Shown: positions 41,286 to 50,309, counted from the stretch's first letter. The stretch: DNA of 64,000 nt from JBNAGF01 sp049801055 (GCF_049801055.1 NZ_JBNAGF010000006.1:124001-188000); one strand, 5' to 3'. Notes: generated by a model from the letters alone, not told the origin. Made by a program: numbers and translations.

Positions 41286-42650
41286 CTACCGGTATGTCAC
41301 TTGCCGGACCGCCGCGATGACCTCTTCGGTGGTCACCAGCGCCAGTTTCTCGAGATTGGCTGCATATGGCATCGGAACATCCTTGCCTGTGCAGTTGATC
41401 ACAGGGGCGTCAAGGTAATCGAATGCCTCCTGCATCACCACGGACGAGATGTAGCTCCCGACCGAACCTTGCGGCCAGCCTTCTTCCACCGTCACAATGC
41501 GATTGGTCTTTTTCACCGAGTTGAGAATGGCTGCCGTGTCCATCGGGCGGATTGTGCGCAGATCGATAACTTCGGCCGAAATGCCGTCTTCGGCCAGTTT
41601 GTCCGCCGCCTCGAGCGCATATTGCATGCCAATGCCAAAGCTGACGATGGTGACGTCAGTGCCCTCGCGCCAGATCCGCGCCTTACCCAGTGGCACCACG
41701 AGGTCATCCACAACCGGGATGTCGAATGACCGGCCATACAGGATCTCGTTTTCCAGAAAGACCACCGGGTTGGGGTCGCGGATCGCGGCCTTGAGCAGAC
41801 CCTTGGCGTCAGCGGCGGAATAGGGCATCGCCACCTTGAGGCCGGGAACCTGCATGAACCATGCGGCGAAATCCTGACTGTGTTGCGCGGCAACGCGCGC
41901 GGCCGCACCATTTGGGCCGCGGAAGACGATCGGGCAACCCATCTGGCCGCCCGACATGTAAAGCGTCTTGGCCGCCGAATTGACGATTTGGTCCATCGCT
42001 TGCATGGCGAAGTTAAAGGTCATGAACTCGACGATCGGCTTGAGACCGCCGAAGGCGGCGCCAACAGCGACACCGGCAAAACCGTGCTCGGTGATTGGTG
42101 TGTCGATCACCCGTTTGGCACCGAACTCATCCAGCATACCCTGACTGATCTTGTAGGCGCCTTGATACTCGGCGACCTCCTCGCCCATCAGGAAAACATC
42201 CTCGTCCGAGCGCATCTCTTCGACCATGGCATCGCGCAGAGCTTCGCGCACCGTTGTCTGTTTCATCTGCGCGTCGGCAGGCCAGTCCGGAGAGAGATCG
42301 GCGACCGGCGCCTCGGGCGCGGCGGTCGAAATCGGTGACGGGGCAGGGGCCTCGGCTGTCGGTGTCTCGGGTGCAGGGGCAAGCGCGACCGCATCCCCGA
42401 CCTCTTCGCCGTCCTCGACAAAAATGGCGATGGGTGTGTTGACCTTCACCGCTTCGGTGCCCTCCTGAACAAGGATCCGGCCAACGGTTCCCTCGTCCAC
42501 GGCTTCGAACTCCATCGTGGCCTTGTCGGTTTCGATCTCGGCGATGATGTCACCGGACGCAACGGTGTCGCCCTCCTTGACCAACCACTTGGCCAAGGTG
42601 CCTTCCTCCATCGTCGGGCTGAGGGCGGGCATGAGAATTTCTGTTGCCAT
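41286..42650 (-). CDS. pdhB: Pyruvate dehydrogenase E1 beta with N-terminal lipoyl domain
   Basis: A 454-residue protein. Residues 1-80 are a lipoyl domain almost identical to that of PdhC (EIETDKATMEFE), then an acidic/Ala-Pro linker, and from about 130 the E1 beta transketolase domain (REALRDAMVEEMRSDEDVFL, GEEVAEYQGAYK, TPITEHGFAGVAVGAAFGGL). A lipoyl domain on E1 beta is known in alphaproteobacteria. RBS AGGAG at 42663 region. Confidence 0.95.
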   Translation of the reverse strand: MATEILMPALSPTMEEGTLAKWLVKEGDTVASGDIIAEIETDKATMEFEAVDEGTVGRILVQEGTEAVKVNTPIAIFVEDGEEVGDAVALAPAPETPTAEAPAPSPISTAAPEAPVADLSPDWPADAQMKQTTVREALRDAMVEEMRSDEDVFLMGEEVAEYQGAYKISQGMLDEFGAKRVIDTPITEHGFAGVAVGAAFGGLKPIVEFMTFNFAMQAMDQIVNSAAKTLYMSGGQMGCPIVFRGPNGAAARVAAQHSQDFAAWFMQVPGLKVAMPYSAADAKGLLKAAIRDPNPVVFLENEILYGRSFDIPVVDDLVVPLGKARIWREGTDVTIVSFGIGMQYALEAADKLAEDGISAEVIDLRTIRPMDTAAILNSVKKTNRIVTVEEGWPQGSVGSYISSVVMQEAFDYLDAPVINCTGKDVPMPYAANLEKLALVTTEEVIAAVRQVTYR

Positions 42651-42651
42651 A

Positions 42652-43041
42652 TCAATGTTCTCCTGCGGCAGGCGTAATCAGCCCGACGATGTTGCCGTGA
42701 CCGTCCTCGACATAGGCGCAGCGGCCAATTCCGGGATAGTCTGTCGGCGGCAGAGCTTCGGCGCCACCATTTTCCAGTGCCCAGGCATAAGAGGCATCGC
42801 AGTCTTCGACCTCGAAGGTCATCGTTCCACCCCGCACCGGTGAGCCGGGATCCGGGGCCGAACCCAGGCGGCGCATCATCCCGCCCGTCAGCGGAGAGTC
42901 CTGACCGATCTGATTGCCTTCGATCAGGTTGTATTCGACATCCTCACCACCGGGCATGGGTTCAAAACGCCAGCCCAGCAATCCGGCGTAGAACTGTCTG
43001 GCTTCAGCCGGGTTCGATACATGAATTTCGAAATGGGGCAT
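42652..43041 (-). CDS. VOC-family (glyoxalase-like) protein within pdh operon
   Basis: A 129-residue vicinal oxygen chelate fold protein: MPHFEIHVSNPAEARQFYAG opening, LLGWRFEPM, TMTFEVEDCDASYAWALENG and CAYVEDGHGNIVGLITP. It starts on the stop of pdhA (TGATG) and ends 1 bp before pdhB, so it is translationally coupled. The function is unknown; other VOC proteins handle methylglyoxal or bind ligands. Confidence 0.88.
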   Translation of the reverse strand: MPHFEIHVSNPAEARQFYAGLLGWRFEPMPGGEDVEYNLIEGNQIGQDSPLTGGMMRRLGSAPDPGSPVRGGTMTFEVEDCDASYAWALENGGAEALPPTDYPGIGRCAYVEDGHGNIVGLITPAAGEH

Positions 43042-44039
43042 CACGACACCTCGGCGTAGATGTCGGTCCAGAGCTCTTCGACGGCAGGCTCGGGGCTTTC
43101 CTTGGCAAAGTCGGCAGCCTTGCTGACAATCCCCTTGATCTCCTTGTCGATCGCCTTGAGATCGTCCTCGCTGGCATGTTTGCCTGACAGCAGAAGGTCG
43201 CGCACATGTTCGATCGGGTCGCTGGTTTCGCGGACCTTCTTCACCTCTTCTCGGGTCCGGTACTTGGCCGGATCCGACATCGAATGCCCACGATAGCGAT
43301 AGGTTTTCACTTCGAGGATGTATGGCCCCTTGCCGGACCGGCAGTGCGCGATGGCCTTCTGGCCTGCTTCCCTGACGGCCAAAACGTCCATGCCGTTGAC
43401 GATCTCGCCGGGAATGCCAAAGGCTTCGCCGCGATGATAGATATCCTTGGTCGAGGTCGAACGCTGCTGCGCGGTGCCCATGGCGTACTGATTGTTCTCG
43501 ATGACGAACACCACTGGCAGTTGCCAGAGCGCGGCCATGTTGAAGGTTTCATAGACCTGCCCCTGATTGGCCGCGCCATCTCCAAAGTAGGTAAAAGTGA
43601 CACGGCCATTGCCCTTGTATTTGTCGGCAAAGGCAAGCCCGGCTCCGATCGGCACCTGCGCCCCGACGATGCCGTGCCCGCCATAGAAGTGCTTCTCCTT
43701 CGAGAACATGTGCATCGAGCCGCCCTTACCCTTGGACAGCCCGCCGACACGGCCTGTCAGCTCGGCCATGACGCCGCCGGGATCCATGCCGCAGGCCAGC
43801 ATGTGCCCGTGGTCCCGATAAGAGGTCAGCCGCTTGTCACCCTCCTCTGTGACGGATTCCAACCCGACGACAACGGCCTCCTGACCGATATACAAATGGC
43901 AGAAGCCACCGATCAGGCTCATGCCATAGAGCTGACCAGCCTTCTCCTCGAATCGCCGGATCAACAGCATCTCGCGGTAGTACGAGGTCAATTCCTCGGA
44001 GGAAACGTTTGATTTTTTTGTGGTTTTTCGCGTAGCCAT
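43041..44039 (-). CDS. pdhA: Pyruvate dehydrogenase E1 alpha
   Basis: A 332-residue E1 alpha. The thiamine diphosphate motif GDGAANQGQVYETFNMAALW leads to the ENNQYAMGT Mg site, and the phosphorylation-loop-like YRGHSMSDPAKYRTREEV follows. It decarboxylates pyruvate with PdhB. First gene of pdhA-VOC-pdhB-ORF86-pdhC, with a perfect dyad at 44065 near the promoter. Confidence 0.95.
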   Translation of the reverse strand: MATRKTTKKSNVSSEELTSYYREMLLIRRFEEKAGQLYGMSLIGGFCHLYIGQEAVVVGLESVTEEGDKRLTSYRDHGHMLACGMDPGGVMAELTGRVGGLSKGKGGSMHMFSKEKHFYGGHGIVGAQVPIGAGLAFADKYKGNGRVTFTYFGDGAANQGQVYETFNMAALWQLPVVFVIENNQYAMGTAQQRSTSTKDIYHRGEAFGIPGEIVNGMDVLAVREAGQKAIAHCRSGKGPYILEVKTYRYRGHSMSDPAKYRTREEVKKVRETSDPIEHVRDLLLSGKHASEDDLKAIDKEIKGIVSKAADFAKESPEPAVEELWTDIYAEVS

Positions 44040-44064
44040 GGCGGCACTCTCCCCTCGCGCCCAG

Positions 44065-44084
44065 ATAGTTTAGCGTTAAACTAT
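44065..44084. promoter_or_regulatory. Perfect 20-bp dyad upstream of pdhA
   Basis: ATAGTTTA-GCGT-TAAACTAT: 8-bp perfect arms, 26-45 bp upstream of the pdhA start. On the pdhA strand it overlaps a TATAGT hexamer that could be the -10. It looks like an operator for a dimeric repressor. No regulator gene is adjacent. Confidence 0.6.
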
Positions 44085-44175
44085 AAGTAGATCATATCGT
44101 CGCATGTGACGAGGGGGAATGTCACCCTGCCGGCAGACGCCACAGCGCGAAGAAAAAAGATGATTGTGCCGGATG

Positions 44176-44475
44176 TCAGCGGATGACGATTTCGTCCGAT
44201 CGCAGCACCCCGAGGACAGCGCGAGCTTGCTGATCGAGAAGGTCGAGATCAAGGTAATCGTCTGACAGGCGGCGGGTGAGGTTTTCCATTTCACCGATCT
44301 GCGCGTTCAGCCGGTCAAGATCCCGTTCCAGAGCCTGCGCCTCGGCGGAGATCTCCACCCGGCGGAACAGACCGAAATCGCCCTGCACTGCGGCAAAGGT
44401 AAAATAGCTTGCCAGCGCAAATGCCACCGCAAAAAACATCAGGGGGCCAAATCTGAAACGGTTGGACCGGATCAC
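44176..44475 (-). CDS. ftsB: FtsB/DivIC-like septum initiator protein
   Basis: A 99-residue bitopic protein: one N-terminal transmembrane helix (LMFFAVAFALASYFTFAAV, about 12-30), a coiled coil (ISAEAQALERDLDRLNAQIG, then EMENLTRRL) and the motif DYLDLDLLDQQARAVLG typical of the family. FtsB organises the FtsQLB divisome complex. It lies directly upstream of pdhA in the same direction, a gene order shared with other alphaproteobacteria. Confidence 0.85.
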   Translation of the reverse strand: MIRSNRFRFGPLMFFAVAFALASYFTFAAVQGDFGLFRRVEISAEAQALERDLDRLNAQIGEMENLTRRLSDDYLDLDLLDQQARAVLGVLRSDEIVIR

Positions 44476-44654
44476 GTCAAAAATACCTGCGCTTTGCCTG
44501 TCTGCTCTGTTCGTTCCCGCGTTCGTTCACGGGCTTTCCAAGCGTTATGACACAGGTGATTCGCCTTGTGAATCCCTCTTGAACACCCACATGGTCTTTT
44601 TTTGGTTTCCTGTGCTGCGGTGGAACGCAGCCAATGCGGAACCATCTTTGACGG

Positions 44655-44675
44655 GCCGGGACGGTCAGTCCCGGC
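44655..44675 (-). terminator. Hairpin spanning the pgk stop codon
   Basis: GCCGGGAC (44655-44662), loop GGTCA, GTCCCGGC (44668-44675). The loop contains the pgk stop. No U-tract follows on the minus strand, so this may be a stability or attenuation hairpin. Confidence 0.4.
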
Positions 44676-45864
44676 TTCCGTTCAGAGCAGCCACCCCGGG
44701 CAGCGTCTTGCCTTCCATCCATTCCAGGAACGCGCCGCCGGCGGTTGAGATATAGGTGAAATCCTCGGCCGCGCCCGATGCGTTCAGGGCGGCAACCGTA
44801 TCGCCGCCACCGGCCACCGAGATCAGCTTGCCCGCGCGCGTCAGTGCCGCTGCCTTCAGCGCGGCGGCGTTAGTGGCGGCGTCAAAGGGTTCCAGTTCGA
44901 ACGCGCCCAGCGGACCGTTCCAGATAACGGTCTGGCTCTGTGCAAATATACCGGTGATGACGTCGACACTGTCCGGGCCGGCATCAAGGATCAGGCCATT
45001 CTCGGGGCATTGATCCGCAGGCAGCACCAGATGCGGTGCGTGGCTTTCGAATTTCTCCGCGACCACGATGTCAGTTGGCAGGATCACTTTGCAACCGGTG
45101 CTGTCGGCTTTGGCGAGGATTTCCGCGGCGGTGTCTTTCATGATCCGCTCGGCGAGCGATTTGCCCACGTGATGGCCCTGCGCCACCAGAAACGTGTTGG
45201 CCATGCCGCCACCGATCACGAGGTAATCCACCTTTTCAATCAGGTTCGACAGCAGTTCCAGCTTGGTCGATACCTTTGCACCGCCGACAACGGCCGTCAC
45301 CGGGCGCTTTGGGGCGCCGAGCGCGGATTCCAGTGCCTCAAGTTCGGCCTGCATCAACCGTCCGGCACAAGAGGGCAGCAACCGTGCGATTGCCTCGGTC
45401 GAGCTGTGCGCCCGGTGCGCGGCCGAGAACGCATCGTTGCAGAACACATCGCCAAGTCGGGCCATGCCTGCCGCCAGTTCGGGATCGTTCTTGGTCTCAG
45501 CGGCATGAAAACGGGTGTTTTCCAGCAACAGAACCTCGCCCGGCTGCAATGACTCGGCGGCCAGTTCGGCAGCGGTTCCGACACAGTCGGCAGCAAACAG
45601 AACGCGGGTTTCAAAGGCGCGCTCCAGCGTCGGAACCAGCTTGTTCAGCGACAGGTTCTCGCGGCGTTCACCGCCCGGGCGACCGAAATGCGCCAGCAGG
45701 ATCGGGCGGCCGCCAGCGGAAAGGATATCACGCACGGTCGGAGCGATGCGCCGGATCCGGGTGCTGTCGGTCACAACCCCGTCCACGACCGGAACGTTGA
45801 TATCAACCCGCACCAGCACACGCTTGCCGTTCAGATCCATGTCATCGAGAGTTTTCCAGCCCAT
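44665..45864 (-). CDS. pgk: Phosphoglycerate kinase
   Basis: A 399-residue glycolytic/gluconeogenic kinase. Substrate-binding segments are visible (RVLVRVDINVPVVDG near 15; LLAHFGRPGG; LLLENTRFH; RAHSSTEAI) along with the nucleotide region VIGGGMANTFL and SVAGGGDTVAALN. ATG 45864 (MGWKTLDDMDL) has AGGAG at proper distance; the ATG at 45873 lies too close to that site. Divergent from the cyclophilin pair. Confidence 0.96.
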   Translation of the reverse strand: MGWKTLDDMDLNGKRVLVRVDINVPVVDGVVTDSTRIRRIAPTVRDILSAGGRPILLAHFGRPGGERRENLSLNKLVPTLERAFETRVLFAADCVGTAAELAAESLQPGEVLLLENTRFHAAETKNDPELAAGMARLGDVFCNDAFSAAHRAHSSTEAIARLLPSCAGRLMQAELEALESALGAPKRPVTAVVGGAKVSTKLELLSNLIEKVDYLVIGGGMANTFLVAQGHHVGKSLAERIMKDTAAEILAKADSTGCKVILPTDIVVAEKFESHAPHLVLPADQCPENGLILDAGPDSVDVITGIFAQSQTVIWNGPLGAFELEPFDAATNAAALKAAALTRAGKLISVAGGGDTVAALNASGAAEDFTYISTAGGAFLEWMEGKTLPGVAALNGSRD

Positions 45865-45935
45865 GTCCCGCATTCTCCTGCATCCAACTTTTCCCGCTTC
45901 TCTAACGGAAAGTGCGACCGGGTCAATGCCGCGAC

Positions 45936-45964
45936 TTGTCCATTCTGTCCCGCGTGATTAGGTT
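45936..45964 (+). promoter_or_regulatory. Candidate promoter of cyclophilin pair
   Basis: TTGTCC, 17-nt spacer, TAGGTT, 30 bp upstream of the first cyclophilin start. Confidence 0.4.
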
Positions 45965-45994
45965 CGCCGCAAGCGATATGACAGGAGGGCCCAA

Positions 45995-46501
45995 ATGGCC
46001 GATATCAACGATCCCGAAAACACCATCATCGTCGAGTTGAAAGATGGCAATGTCGTCATCGAACTGCTGCCCGACGTGGCTCCGAAACATGCCGAGCGGA
46101 TGAAGGAACTGGCCCGTGCCGGTGAGTATGACAACGTGGCCTTTCACCGGGTAATCGACGGTTTCATGGCACAGACCGGCGATGTCCAGCACGGCGACAT
46201 GGAAGACGGGTTCAACATCCGTATGGCCGGCACAGGTGGCTCGTCGATGCCGAACCTGCCAGCCGAATTTTCCAAGCTGCCGCATGATCGTGGAACACTG
46301 GGCGCCGCGCGTTCGGCCAACCCGGATTCGGCCAATTCGCAGTTCTTCATCAACTTCAAGGACAACCATTTCCTCAATGGCCAGTACACGGTCTATGGTC
46401 GTGTGATCGAGGGTATGGAGCATGTGGATGCCATTACCCGTGGCGAGCCGCCTGCAAGCCCTGACCGGATGATCAGCGTAAAGGTGGCCTCCGATGCGTA
46501 A
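45995..46501 (+). CDS. Cytoplasmic peptidyl-prolyl isomerase, cyclophilin type
   Basis: A 168-residue cyclophilin without signal sequence. The active-site arginine and Phe are in VAFHRVIDGFMAQTGD, and NSQFFINFKDNHFLNGQYTV is the second signature. Catalyses proline isomerisation in cytosolic proteins. It overlaps the next gene by 8 bp, which encodes an exported homologue, so the two come from tandem duplication. Confidence 0.94.
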   Translation: MADINDPENTIIVELKDGNVVIELLPDVAPKHAERMKELARAGEYDNVAFHRVIDGFMAQTGDVQHGDMEDGFNIRMAGTGGSSMPNLPAEFSKLPHDRGTLGAARSANPDSANSQFFINFKDNHFLNGQYTVYGRVIEGMEHVDAITRGEPPASPDRMISVKVASDA

Positions 46502-47039
46502 ACTGGCAGCCCTTCTGGCGCTGGTTGCCAGCCCTGCACTTGCCACCGAGCTCACAATCGAGATCGAAGGCGAGGCGAACGGCACCGTCACCATCGATCT
46601 GTTCGAAGACGTGGCCCCGGGCCACGTCGAGCAGATCGCTGCTCTGGCTGCCGAAGGAAAATATGACGGGGTGGTCTTTCACCGCGTGATAGACGGCTTC
46701 ATGGCGCAGACCGGCGACGTTCAGTTCGGCAAGATGGGCGGTGACATGAGCCGCGCGGGCATGGGCGGATCCGAGCGGCCTGACCTCACGGCCGAATTCT
46801 CGAAAGAGTCGTTCGACCGCGGCGTCGTGGGAATGGCCCGCGGCCCCAATCCCAACAGCGCCAATTCGCAGTTCTTCATTATGTTCGCTCCGGCACCGCA
46901 CCTTAACGGTCAGTATACGATCGTCGGCAAAGTCACCGATGGGATGGACGTGGTCGATGCGATCAAACGGGGCACTGGCAACAATGGTTCGGTTGTCGGT
47001 CAGCCTGACATGATGAAATCTGTCACTGTCATCAAGTGA
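46494..47039 (+). CDS. Periplasmic peptidyl-prolyl isomerase, cyclophilin type
   Basis: A 181-residue cyclophilin with a signal peptide (MRKLAALLALVASPALA, then TELTIEIEG). Active-site VVFHRVIDGFMAQTGD and NSQFFIMFAPAPHLNGQYTI match the neighbour. Exported PpiA-like folding factor. Overlap with the upstream gene implies coupled translation of a cytoplasmic/periplasmic pair. Confidence 0.93.
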   Translation: MRKLAALLALVASPALATELTIEIEGEANGTVTIDLFEDVAPGHVEQIAALAAEGKYDGVVFHRVIDGFMAQTGDVQFGKMGGDMSRAGMGGSERPDLTAEFSKESFDRGVVGMARGPNPNSANSQFFIMFAPAPHLNGQYTIVGKVTDGMDVVDAIKRGTGNNGSVVGQPDMMKSVTVIK

Positions 47040-47052
47040 CCTGAAAATCGGG

Positions 47053-47073
47053 CAGGGGGGCTGTGCTCCCCTG
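47053..47073 (+). terminator. Hairpin after cyclophilin pair
   Basis: CAGGGGGGC, loop TGT, GCTCCCCTG: nine pairs with one G-U. No U-tract follows, so it is only terminator-like. Confidence 0.4.
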
Positions 47074-47210
47074 TCTCAATCGCGGGCATTCCCTCTGCCA
47101 GCCCCACGTTGGCAGGTCGATCTGCTATCGTCCGGTCAACTCTCCGTGTGGCTATCTGGTCAAACCAGCCGGGGATGGTCAGTCTGATCCCGCCGGAGCG
47201 GAGACAGACA

Positions 47211-48173
47211 ATGCTCGCCAGAGTTTTTCTTTTTGCGTTTCTCCTAGCAGGGGCCGTTCAGGCCGACCCTGCCAAATGGCGCGTGGAATGGCCGGAAACC
47301 AATTTTGCCCAAAGCGCAGTGGCGGATTGGTCCGAGATCCGTTCAGGCGGCCCTCCGAGGGACGGGATTCCCGCAATCGATGCCCCCCGGTTTCTTCCTG
47401 CGAGCGCTGAAAACCGGATAGGCGAGAGAGAGCCGGTAATCACGATCGAGCTCAAAGGGGGCAGACCGCGGGCCTATCCGATCCGCTACCTGATCTGGCA
47501 TGAGATTGTGAATGACGAGGTTTCAGGAATACCTGTGGCGGTCACGTTCTGCCCGTTGTGCAATTCGGCTCTCGTTTTTGATCGCCGCACCCCGAAAGGA
47601 ACGCTCAGCTTCGGGGTCAGCGGCAAGCTGCGCCATTCCGACATGGTGATGTTCGACCGACAGACCGAAAGCTGGTGGCAGCAGGCAACCGCAACTGCCA
47701 TCGTCGGAGACCTGACCGGGACAACTCTGGTTGCGCTGCCCGGCTGGATGGAGAGCTGGGCCGACTACCGGGGCCGCAATCCGGACGGTTTGGTGATGGA
47801 CGAACCCGACTTTAACAGAGCCTATGGTCGCAACCCCTATCGCGGGTATGACAGCGCCCGTCAGCCGTTTCTCTATGACGGCGCTTTGCCACCAAACGGC
47901 GTTCCGCCCCTGATGCGCGTTGTGCGCGTGGGCAACCGGGCCTGGACACTGGAACGGCTTCGTGAGGCCGGAACCGTGACCGAGGCCGGTGTTACCATCA
48001 ACTGGCAACCCGGACAGGCTTCGGCTCTGGATGCCGGCAGGATTGCGCGGGGGCGGGATGTCGGATCAATCCGCGTGCAGGACGGGCAGGGGCGCGACCT
48101 GCCGCATGATGTGATGTTCGCCTTTGCCTTCCACGCCTTCTGGCCTGATGGCGTCTGGATGCATTCCGAATGA
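47211..48173 (+). CDS. DUF3179 exported protein
   Basis: A 320-residue protein with signal peptide MLARVFLFAFLLAGAVQA. The DUF3179 signature is the CPLCNSA motif (about residue 118) and ARAYPIRYLIWHEIVND upstream, VSGKLRHSDMVMFDRQTESWW after it. The conserved Cys and His could bind metal or haem; function is unknown in the family. Start 47211 gives the signal peptide, unlike the longer frame. Confidence 0.88.
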   Translation: MLARVFLFAFLLAGAVQADPAKWRVEWPETNFAQSAVADWSEIRSGGPPRDGIPAIDAPRFLPASAENRIGEREPVITIELKGGRPRAYPIRYLIWHEIVNDEVSGIPVAVTFCPLCNSALVFDRRTPKGTLSFGVSGKLRHSDMVMFDRQTESWWQQATATAIVGDLTGTTLVALPGWMESWADYRGRNPDGLVMDEPDFNRAYGRNPYRGYDSARQPFLYDGALPPNGVPPLMRVVRVGNRAWTLERLREAGTVTEAGVTINWQPGQASALDAGRIARGRDVGSIRVQDGQGRDLPHDVMFAFAFHAFWPDGVWMHSE

Positions 48174-48221
48174 GCCGCGGCAGTTGCTCAGAGGCACGCA
48201 ACCGGAACCCACTCATCTGCC

Positions 48222-48256
48222 AAAAGAAAACGCGCCGCGGACACCCGCAGCGCGTT
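48222..48256 (-). terminator. Intrinsic terminator of M23-bactofilin operon
   Basis: On the minus strand AACGCGCTGCGG, loop GTGT, CCGCGGCGCGTT, then TTCTTTT. A 12-bp stem with one G-U, 29 bp after the bactofilin stop. Confidence 0.8.
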
Positions 48257-48284
48257 CAATGTCTGGCTGAGTAAGGTTGCCGGA

Positions 48285-48809
48285 TCAGGCGCCCTGTGTG
48301 GCCTTCGGAGCCGCAGCTGCCGCAGCCGGGTTGCCGGCGGGCTTGTTCGAACGGCCGGGGTTCAGCGGATCGTCCTGACGCTGCACCGAGCCTTCAAAAT
48401 GCGCGCCGCTTTCGATTGCGATGGTCTTATGGATGATATCGCCTTCGACCCGCGCGGTTGCGGTCAGACGCACCTTGAGGCCGCGCACGCGGCCGACGAT
48501 ACGGCCATTGATTACAACGTCATCAGCGGTGACTTCGCCCTTGATGGTTGCGGATTCACCGATGGTCAGCAGATGCGCACGGATATCGCCCTCAACCGTG
48601 CCTTCGACCTGAATGTCGCCGCTGGTCTTGAGGTTACCGGTGATGTGCAGGTCCGATGACAGAATCGATGCAGGGGGCTTGGCCTTGGGTGCGCTTGCCT
48701 TGAAATCGCTCTGTGCGGGAGCCGCTGCCGGTGTGCTCGCCGGCGTCGGTGCCGGAGTCTGCTCGGGGGATTTCGCGCCAGGCTCGTTGATTTTGCTCTT
48801 AGAAAACAT
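48285..48809 (-). CDS. Bactofilin
   Basis: A 174-residue bactofilin (DUF583). An N-terminal Ala/Pro-rich disordered arm (about 1-45) precedes the beta-helical core with regular hydrophobic repeats (LHITGNLKTSGDIQVEGTVE, HLLTIGESATIKGEVTADDV, RVEGDIIHKTIAIESGAHFE), and a low-complexity tail. Bactofilins polymerise without nucleotide and recruit envelope enzymes. It overlaps the upstream M23 peptidase by 11 bp. Confidence 0.93.
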   Translation of the reverse strand: MFSKSKINEPGAKSPEQTPAPTPASTPAAAPAQSDFKASAPKAKPPASILSSDLHITGNLKTSGDIQVEGTVEGDIRAHLLTIGESATIKGEVTADDVVINGRIVGRVRGLKVRLTATARVEGDIIHKTIAIESGAHFEGSVQRQDDPLNPGRSNKPAGNPAAAAAAPKATQGA

Positions 48810-50121
48810 TGCGTGCAGCCTTGATGTAGGTCATTGGGTTAACAGGTCGTTTGTTGACGCGGATCTCATAGTGCAGATGCGTGCCGGTCGACCGTCCGGT
48901 GCTACCCATATCAGCAATATGATCCCCACGCGAGACCCTTTGGCCGGCCTTCACGCGAATGCGTGAGTTGTGGGCATAGCGGGTCTCGATTCCGAATGCA
49001 TGCTGGATCACGACAAGGCGTCCAAAGCCCGATTGCCAGCCTGCATGTTTCACCACCCCGTCCGCCGTGGCAAAGATGTCGGTGCCGTGTGGGCCGGCAA
49101 AATCCAGCCCGTTATGCATCCGGCGTCCTCCGGTCTTGGGGTCGCGGCGATAGCCATAGCCGCTGGTAAAGCGCACTGCTGCACGGACCGGGCTTGCAAA
49201 TGGGGCCTGCTGCGCTGCGATGCGGTAAAGATTGAGCGTATCCATCTGATTGAGGATCTGGTTTGTGCGCAGCTCGTCGGCCGAGGGCTCCTCACCGCGC
49301 GTGCTCAGGGATAAAGGGGTCAGCGGACCGCCCTGACCGCTATATCCGCGCCGTACCTCTTCGAGGATCCGGTCAGTAGGCATGCCCGCCTGTCGGAACA
49401 TCTTGTCCAGCGGTTCAACCGAGATCGCCATCGCCTCTTCGAGCTGGCGGAAGATCTGGTCGTTCTTTTCACGCATCAGCTTGATTTCGAGCTCAAGCCC
49501 GTCCCGCTGGTTCAGCGCATCCTGAGCATCGGCAAGGATCTGGTCGCGTTCGGCGGCCGTTCGGGCAAGCGCGTCGGTCATGAAACCGGCCGAGGCCAGC
49601 AGTTCGGCCGGGGCCACATGAGCCGACCCTTCTTCTTCGGCCTGCAAAGCGGCAAGGGCCGTGCGGGCCGTCTCGCGTTCTTTCATGGTGTCACGCAGGG
49701 TGGTCTGGATCACCTCGATACCCGTCTCCAGCTCTCGCCTGCGGGTCTCGCTTTCAAGTAATTCAGATTGCATGACGGAAATCTGAACCAGCGCGGCGTT
49801 GAACCGTTCATGTGCGGCAAGGGCTTCTTCTTCACGGGTGTCGCGTTCTATCGAGATCTGGTTCAGACGTTCCTGATAGGTGCGCTGGTCACGCTTGGCC
49901 TGTTCGCGGAAATTCCCCGAACCGATGCTGTCCATCAGCAGAATGGCGGTGGCGATGATGGACCATGCGACCGCCAGCGACACGCCGGTAAAGGCAATCA
50001 ACTGGGTCTCGGGCCGGAGCCGAATGAACCTGGTGTCGGTATCCGACTTCAGAAAGACCCGGCGCTCTGGAAAATGCCGTTCCAGCAGCGCATGAAACTT
50101 GATCGCCAGCCGAGTTCGCAC
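48799..50121 (-). CDS. M23 metallopeptidase, membrane-anchored
   Basis: A 440-residue protein with a transmembrane helix (about 40-64, LIAFTGVSLAVAWSIIATAI), a long coiled coil (70-230, for example RDQRTYQERLNQISIERDTR), and a C-terminal LytM/M23 domain. Zinc ligands appear in HNGLDFAGPHG and THLHYEI; ETRYAHNSRIRV lies between. It likely cuts murein crosslinks. Translational overlap with the bactofilin suggests a physical pairing as in shape-controlling systems. Confidence 0.92.
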   Translation of the reverse strand: MRTRLAIKFHALLERHFPERRVFLKSDTDTRFIRLRPETQLIAFTGVSLAVAWSIIATAILLMDSIGSGNFREQAKRDQRTYQERLNQISIERDTREEEALAAHERFNAALVQISVMQSELLESETRRRELETGIEVIQTTLRDTMKERETARTALAALQAEEEGSAHVAPAELLASAGFMTDALARTAAERDQILADAQDALNQRDGLELEIKLMREKNDQIFRQLEEAMAISVEPLDKMFRQAGMPTDRILEEVRRGYSGQGGPLTPLSLSTRGEEPSADELRTNQILNQMDTLNLYRIAAQQAPFASPVRAAVRFTSGYGYRRDPKTGGRRMHNGLDFAGPHGTDIFATADGVVKHAGWQSGFGRLVVIQHAFGIETRYAHNSRIRVKAGQRVSRGDHIADMGSTGRSTGTHLHYEIRVNKRPVNPMTYIKAARNVF

Positions 50122-50309
50122 GCGTTCCTATCCTCATCCATCCCGTATCCGGTGGCTTGCCGAGTTGGGCTGCACACCTTTTGGGGGCACTGCATATCCC
50201 GAGCTTTGAATATGGGCAAGAAACTTTGCCAAGCCGCGCCATTTGACCCCACGTAGCCACCGGAACTGGCAGAAAACCGCCGATATTCAGGTGGTTGCAA
50301 TGGGCGAAA

